A stretch of DNA of 9,262 bases from an uncultured Corynebacterium sp. (GTDB taxonomy: Bacteria > Actinomycetota > Actinomycetes > Mycobacteriales > Mycobacteriaceae), in contig NZ_CAMIAN010000055.1 in NCBI RefSeq assembly GCF_946221155.1, positions 1 to 9,262 of the forward strand, in the 5' to 3' direction. A program made the position numbers and the translations under genes. This document shows, piece by piece, positions 5,709-9,262 of the stretch (position 1 is its first letter; every line of letters starts with the position of its first letter). The notes under the pieces are model-generated. The model searched no databases. It saw nothing but the letters and a program-made list of their open reading frames with translations, and had not been told where the DNA came from.

Positions 5709-7559
5709 ATGGCAGCCAAGCAGAAGAATTACGCCACAGAGACGTTCACGGATCCAGAGAGGATCCGCAACTTCTGCATCATTGCCCACATTGACCACGG
5801 CAAGTCCACCCTGGCGGACCGTATTCTGCAGATGTCCGGTGTTGTCGAGGATCGCGACATGCGCGACCAGTACCTCGACAACATGGACATCGAGCGCGAA
5901 CGTGGCATCACCATTAAGGCACAAAACGTGCGCCTGCCCTGGGTACCGAAGACCGGCGCGCACGCAGGCGAAGAGCTGGTGATGCACCTGATCGATACGC
6001 CCGGCCACGTGGACTTCACCTACGAGGTATCCCGCGCTCTCGAGGCGTGTGAGGGTTGTATCCTACTGGTCGACGCAGCACAGGGCATCGAAGCGCAGAC
6101 ACTGGCGAACCTGTACCTGGCGATGGAAAACGACCTGGAAATCATCCCGGTGCTGAACAAGATCGACCTGCCCGCGGCGGACCCAGACAAGTACGCTCTG
6201 GAGATTGCGCACATCATCGGTTGCGAGCCGGAGGACGTACTGCGCGTATCCGGCAAGACTGGTGAGGGCGTATCCGAGTTGCTGGATAGGGTCTGCGAGC
6301 TAGTGCCCGCCCCGGTCGGCGATCCCGACGCGCCCGCCCGTGCCATGATTTTCGACAGTGTCTATGACATCTACCGCGGCGTGGTGACCTACGTGCGCAT
6401 GATGGATGGCAAGCTCGAATCCCGCCAGAAGATCGAGATGATGAGCTCTGGCGCGACCCACGAGACCCAAGAGATCGGCGTGGTCTCCCCGGAGCCGACG
6501 AAGACAAAGGGCTTGGGCGTGGGCGAGGTCGGCTACATCATCACCGGTGTGAAGGACGTCCGCCAGTCCAAGGTGGGCGATACGATCACTTGGGCCGTCA
6601 ACGGCGCGGAAACCCCGCTGAAGGGCTACCAGGAGCCGACCCCGATGGTGTATTCCGGCCTGTTCCCAATCAGTGCCGACCAGTACCCGGACCTGCGCGA
6701 AGCCATCGAGAAGCTGCAGCTCAACGACGCCTCCCTGACCTTCGAGCCGGAGACTTCCGTGGCCTTGGGCTTCGGCTTCCGTTGCGGCTTCCTGGGCTTG
6801 CTGCACATGGAGATCACCCGCGCTCGCCTGGAGCGCGAGTTCGACCTCGACCTGATCTCCACCGCCCCTTCCGTGGTGTACCGCGTGGTCAAGGAAGATG
6901 GCAGCGAGGTGCTTGTGCGCAATCCTTCGGACTGGCCGGGTGGCAAGATGCGCGAGATCTACGAGCCGATCGTGAAGATGACAGTGATCGTGCCAGCGGA
7001 GTTCCTGGGCGCGACGATGGAGTTGTGCCAGTCCAAGCGTGGCCAGATGGGCGGCATGGACTACCTCTCCGAGGATCGCGTAGAGCTGCGCTACACCATG
7101 CCGCTGGGCGAGATCATCTTCGACTTCTTCGATCAGCTGAAGTCCCGCACCAAGGGCTACGCTTCGCTGAACTACGAGGAGGCCGGCGAGCAGCTGGCCG
7201 ACCTGGTGAAGGTGGATATCCTGCTGCAGGGTGACCCGGTGGATGCCTTCAGCGCCATCGTCCACCGCGAGAATGCCCACTGGTACGGCAACAAGATGAC
7301 CGTGAAGCTCAAGGAACTCATCCCGCGCCAGCAGTTCGAAGTGCCGGTGCAGGCTGCCATCGGCTCCAAGATCATTGCCCGCGAGAACATCCGCGCCCTA
7401 CGCAAGGATGTTCTTTCCAAGTGCTACGGCGGCGACGTGTCGCGTAAGCGCAAGCTGCTGGAAAAGCAGAAGGAAGGCAAGAAGCGCATGAAGGCCATCG
7501 GTTCGGTTTCTGTTCCGCAGGAAGCCTTCGTCGCTGCTCTGTCCACCGACGCTGACTAA
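5709..7559 (+). CDS. lepA: Elongation factor 4 (LepA), ribosomal GTPase
   Basis: A 616-residue translational GTPase that acts on the ribosome, described as a back-translocase and as a factor aiding initiation or 30S assembly. All GTPase motifs are intact: G1 AHIDHGKST (26-34), G2 RGITI (65-69), G3 DTPGH (96-100) and G4 NKID (150-153). EF-G-like domains II, III and V follow (for example GFGFRCGFLGLLHMEI). The LepA-specific C-terminal domain is present: NAHWYGNKMTVKLKELIPRQ, then CYGGDVSRKRKLLEKQKEGK and a final IGSVSVPQEAF. There is no domain IV of the EF-G type, as expected. The length is close to the usual 600 residues. The start at 5709 is set by the strong ribosome-binding site; the 31-residue upstream extension is not conserved LepA sequence. 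The gene is divergent from the PemK-like gene and convergent with the FUSC gene. Confidence 0.98.
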   Translation: MAAKQKNYATETFTDPERIRNFCIIAHIDHGKSTLADRILQMSGVVEDRDMRDQYLDNMDIERERGITIKAQNVRLPWVPKTGAHAGEELVMHLIDTPGHVDFTYEVSRALEACEGCILLVDAAQGIEAQTLANLYLAMENDLEIIPVLNKIDLPAADPDKYALEIAHIIGCEPEDVLRVSGKTGEGVSELLDRVCELVPAPVGDPDAPARAMIFDSVYDIYRGVVTYVRMMDGKLESRQKIEMMSSGATHETQEIGVVSPEPTKTKGLGVGEVGYIITGVKDVRQSKVGDTITWAVNGAETPLKGYQEPTPMVYSGLFPISADQYPDLREAIEKLQLNDASLTFEPETSVALGFGFRCGFLGLLHMEITRARLEREFDLDLISTAPSVVYRVVKEDGSEVLVRNPSDWPGGKMREIYEPIVKMTVIVPAEFLGATMELCQSKRGQMGGMDYLSEDRVELRYTMPLGEIIFDFFDQLKSRTKGYASLNYEEAGEQLADLVKVDILLQGDPVDAFSAIVHRENAHWYGNKMTVKLKELIPRQQFEVPVQAAIGSKIIARENIRALRKDVLSKCYGGDVSRKRKLLEKQKEGKKRMKAIGSVSVPQEAFVAALSTDAD

Positions 7560-7578
7560 GTTTATTGACGCCGATGCG

Positions 7579-7590
7579 GCTCAGCTGAGC
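7579..7590. other. 12-bp palindrome over the FUSC stop codon
   Basis: A perfect GCTCAGCTGAGC palindrome lies between the convergent ends of lepA and the FUSC gene and contains the TGA at 7581-7583. Only 21 bases separate the two stop codons and no T-run follows on either strand, so I see no standard intrinsic terminator for either gene. Confidence 0.4.
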
Positions 7591-9262
7591 TGGCGCACCG
7601 CCGCGGCCAGGCGGTTGATCTCGCTTAAGGAGAGCTCCTCGTCCGCGTGGGCGTTGCAGTAATCCAGCAGGGTATAGCCGGTGAGCTGCAGCTGATTGTG
7701 CTTGGCCCACATGCTGCGCGCATAGGGCGAGTTGTTGTTGATCATCTTCATCATGTGTTTGCGCTCGCTGAGCAGCTCGAACTGCAGGTCGCGGCGTGCG
7801 TAGAGTGCGCGGTCCGGCGGGTTCATCAGCAAAGCGCCCAGCAGGGCACCCATTGCCGCTTCGCAGTGGCCTACAAGGCGGCGGTGGTAGTGGGCGTCCG
7901 ACGTAGTACGCCACAGCCACAAGAAGATAAACGAGCAGATAACCGCAATGCACACCTCGGCGAGGCGGTCGACGACCACGTCACCGAGCGGACGGGCCAG
8001 AGAGTTGCCCATCATCAGCGCCATGGGAGTGGTGAAAATGACGGTGAACGCATAGTTCTTGACGATGAAGAACTCGGCGGCGAATTGGCAGACGGCCAAC
8101 AAGAACAGCAGGGGGAGGCCGCCGATCTGGAAGGCATGGGCGATGGCGAACAGGCCGATGCCCAGCACGGATCCCAAAAGTCGGTGGACGCCGCGGATGG
8201 TGCCGGGGATCTTCTCCGGTCCCCATTGCAGGATCAGCAGGGCGGTGATGACACCCCAGTCGGGGCGGTCGAGACCCAGCCAGATGGTGAGGGCGCAAGA
8301 AGCCAGGCTGGCCAGCACCACTTTTTCCATGCTGAGCTCAGCATGGCTGTGGATGTTAAGTGACCGGCCGAAGCGGTACTTCACCGACGGCTTGTGGTGC
8401 GGGATGGCGGTTCGGGTGGGGTCAACCATGCCGTTGGTATCGGAGAAGTCCTCGTCCGTATCCACGTAGCCCGCCTGCGCACTGGCGGCCATGAGTTTCT
8501 GGCGGGCCTGCTGTACCTGCACCACCAGGTCGCGTTGTGATTCACGGACGACCCTGCCTCCGGAGACGATGCCCGCTCCCATGAGCGTGGTCCACGCCTC
8601 CGAGAGGGAAGTGCGGGCCAGGTAGTAGTTGCCGGGGCTTGGATCCTCAGCGAAGTCTGCCACCGCGTTGTTAAGGGTGCGGATGGCCTGTTGCTCCGGG
8701 CCGCGTGGGTTAAACAGGGCGGGGAACATGCCCACGATGATGGCGACGAACGCGCCGAACAAGGCCCAGCCGCCGATGGCTAGCGGGTTGAGGTCGTTGC
8801 GGGCGATCATGGTGGCACCGCCGGAAACCATGACGATGAAGAAGCCGCCCGGTGGCGGCAGGCGAAGTGCGTTCTGGGCGTAGGTGAACACTCCGGAGAG
8901 GAAGGTGCAGTACACACCGGCGATGAGTAGCCACCAGTGCGAGCCGCCGGAATCCATGTGCTCCCACATCATCTTGCCCAGCCAGGCGGCGATGGTGGGG
9001 CAGGCAGCCAGCAGGACGGCGGAAAACGCCATCACCTTCAGGCAGATGCGGTACGGCAGATTGCCACCGTAGATGACGGTGAACGCGCCACCGGCAACTA
9101 GCAACATCGCATCGGTGTGGCCCAATGACCATGCGATAGTGCCGGGGATCAGCAACGACAGTGCGGCTCGCAGCCCACCAGCCCAGCCCGAGGCCTTCGA
9201 GTTGAAGGTACTGAACAGTTCCCATGCGCTCGGGCGTTGGGGGATGGGGAACTCCGCGGGGT
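7581..9262 (-). CDS. FUSC-family integral membrane protein, N-terminus beyond the right edge
   Basis: The frame stays open from the TGA at 7581 to the edge of the window, giving 559 visible residues; the first in-frame TTG at 9155 is not a credible start because open sequence (PAEFPIPQRPSAWELF and on) continues upstream. The layout is that of FUSC (fusaric acid resistance/YccC-like) proteins, putative exporters of aromatic acids or other organic anions. There is a first hydrophobic block (about residues 30-175, with LLIPGTIAWSLGHTDAML), a cytoplasmic helical stretch (about 180-310), and a second membrane block (about 312-470) with the FUSC_2-like segments RPDWGVITALLILQWG, RGVHRLLGSVLGIGLFA and NYAFTVIFTTPMALMMGNSL. 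A helical cytoplasmic C-terminal tail follows. The substrate cannot be told from sequence. It is convergent with lepA and probably unrelated to translation. Confidence 0.85.
   Translation of the reverse strand, partial: PAEFPIPQRPSAWELFSTFNSKASGWAGGLRAALSLLIPGTIAWSLGHTDAMLLVAGGAFTVIYGGNLPYRICLKVMAFSAVLLAACPTIAAWLGKMMWEHMDSGGSHWWLLIAGVYCTFLSGVFTYAQNALRLPPPGGFFIVMVSGGATMIARNDLNPLAIGGWALFGAFVAIIVGMFPALFNPRGPEQQAIRTLNNAVADFAEDPSPGNYYLARTSLSEAWTTLMGAGIVSGGRVVRESQRDLVVQVQQARQKLMAASAQAGYVDTDEDFSDTNGMVDPTRTAIPHHKPSVKYRFGRSLNIHSHAELSMEKVVLASLASCALTIWLGLDRPDWGVITALLILQWGPEKIPGTIRGVHRLLGSVLGIGLFAIAHAFQIGGLPLLFLLAVCQFAAEFFIVKNYAFTVIFTTPMALMMGNSLARPLGDVVVDRLAEVCIAVICSFIFLWLWRTTSDAHYHRRLVGHCEAAMGALLGALLMNPPDRALYARRDLQFELLSERKHMMKMINNNSPYARSMWAKHNQLQLTGYTLLDYCNAHADEELSLSEINRLAAAVRQLS
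8327..8346. repeat. Perfect 20-bp palindrome inside the FUSC gene
   Basis: CCATGCTGAG and its exact reverse complement CTCAGCATGG abut with no spacer, so both strands read the same. It lies at the start of the second membrane block, encoding the His-Ala-Glu-Leu-Ser-Met segment. No function is known; it may be a protein-binding site or chance. Confidence 0.7.

Noticed and set aside
6300..7280. Long minus-strand open frame (326 codons) opposite lepA
   Set aside because: It is a GC-rich shadow frame of the strongly conserved lepA gene, His/Leu/Ala-rich with no recognisable domain.
7579..8346. Two related palindromes (GCTCAGCTGAGC at 7579 and GCTGAGCTCAGC at 8331) considered as a pair of recombination or regulatory sites
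   Set aside because: They differ in base order, are not copies of each other, and such palindromes built from AGCT/GAGC words are common in GC-rich DNA; only the longer 20-bp palindrome is kept as notable.
7647..8363. Plus-strand open frame (238 codons) opposite the FUSC gene
   Set aside because: Its product is a Gln/Gly/His-rich low-complexity shadow, while the opposite strand encodes a clear membrane protein.
1..9262. Mobile elements, CRISPR arrays, tRNA or rRNA genes
   Set aside because: No transposase or integrase motifs, no regularly spaced repeats and no tRNA-like cloverleaf or rRNA sequence were recognised.

Overview
The window looks like chromosome from a GC-rich actinobacterium of the mycolic-acid group, most likely a Corynebacterium or close relative. 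The reasons are the gene order comEA-comEC-holA / rpsT / PemK-like / lepA, which from memory matches the Mycobacterium tuberculosis Rv2415c-Rv2404c block including the relative strands, and the protein styles (actinobacterial HolA, a ComEC without a nuclease domain, a two-part FUSC protein). No species is claimed. No tRNA, rRNA, CRISPR array, transposase or phage gene was found.

Layout. 1-191 (+): C-terminal end of comEA. 175-2199 (+): comEC, overlapping comEA. 2234-3217 (+): holA. 3225-4262 (-): an ADP-ribosylglycohydrolase-fold protein, convergent with holA, in which several metal-ligand positions look substituted. 4263-4478: a short promoter/operator-like region and a large nested hairpin that should terminate rpsT. 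4479-4742 (-): rpsT, ribosomal protein S20. 4743-4992: rpsT leader and promoter plus the end of the next transcript. 4993-5592 (-): a PemK/MazF-like protein with a long basic N-terminal extension and no visible antitoxin. 5593-5708: divergent promoter region. 5709-7559 (+): lepA (elongation factor 4). 7581-9262 (-): a FUSC-family integral membrane protein whose N-terminus lies beyond the right edge.

How the genes relate. comEA-comEC-holA form a compact same-strand cluster: DNA binding, DNA transport across the membrane, and the clamp-loader delta subunit. rpsT and lepA both act on the ribosome, and the PemK-like gene, whose family are mostly mRNA interferases, lies between them and is divergent from lepA. 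The ADP-ribosylglycohydrolase-like and FUSC genes look like lineage-specific neighbours.

Most of the window is housekeeping. The points most worth a second look are the probably non-catalytic ADP-ribosylhydrolase homologue with a palindrome in its promoter region, the orphan PemK-like gene with a palindromic and possibly leaderless promoter facing lepA, the three-tier hairpin after rpsT, the missing nuclease domain of ComEC, and a perfect 20-bp palindrome inside the FUSC gene. I found no clear evidence of a wholly new multi-gene system.
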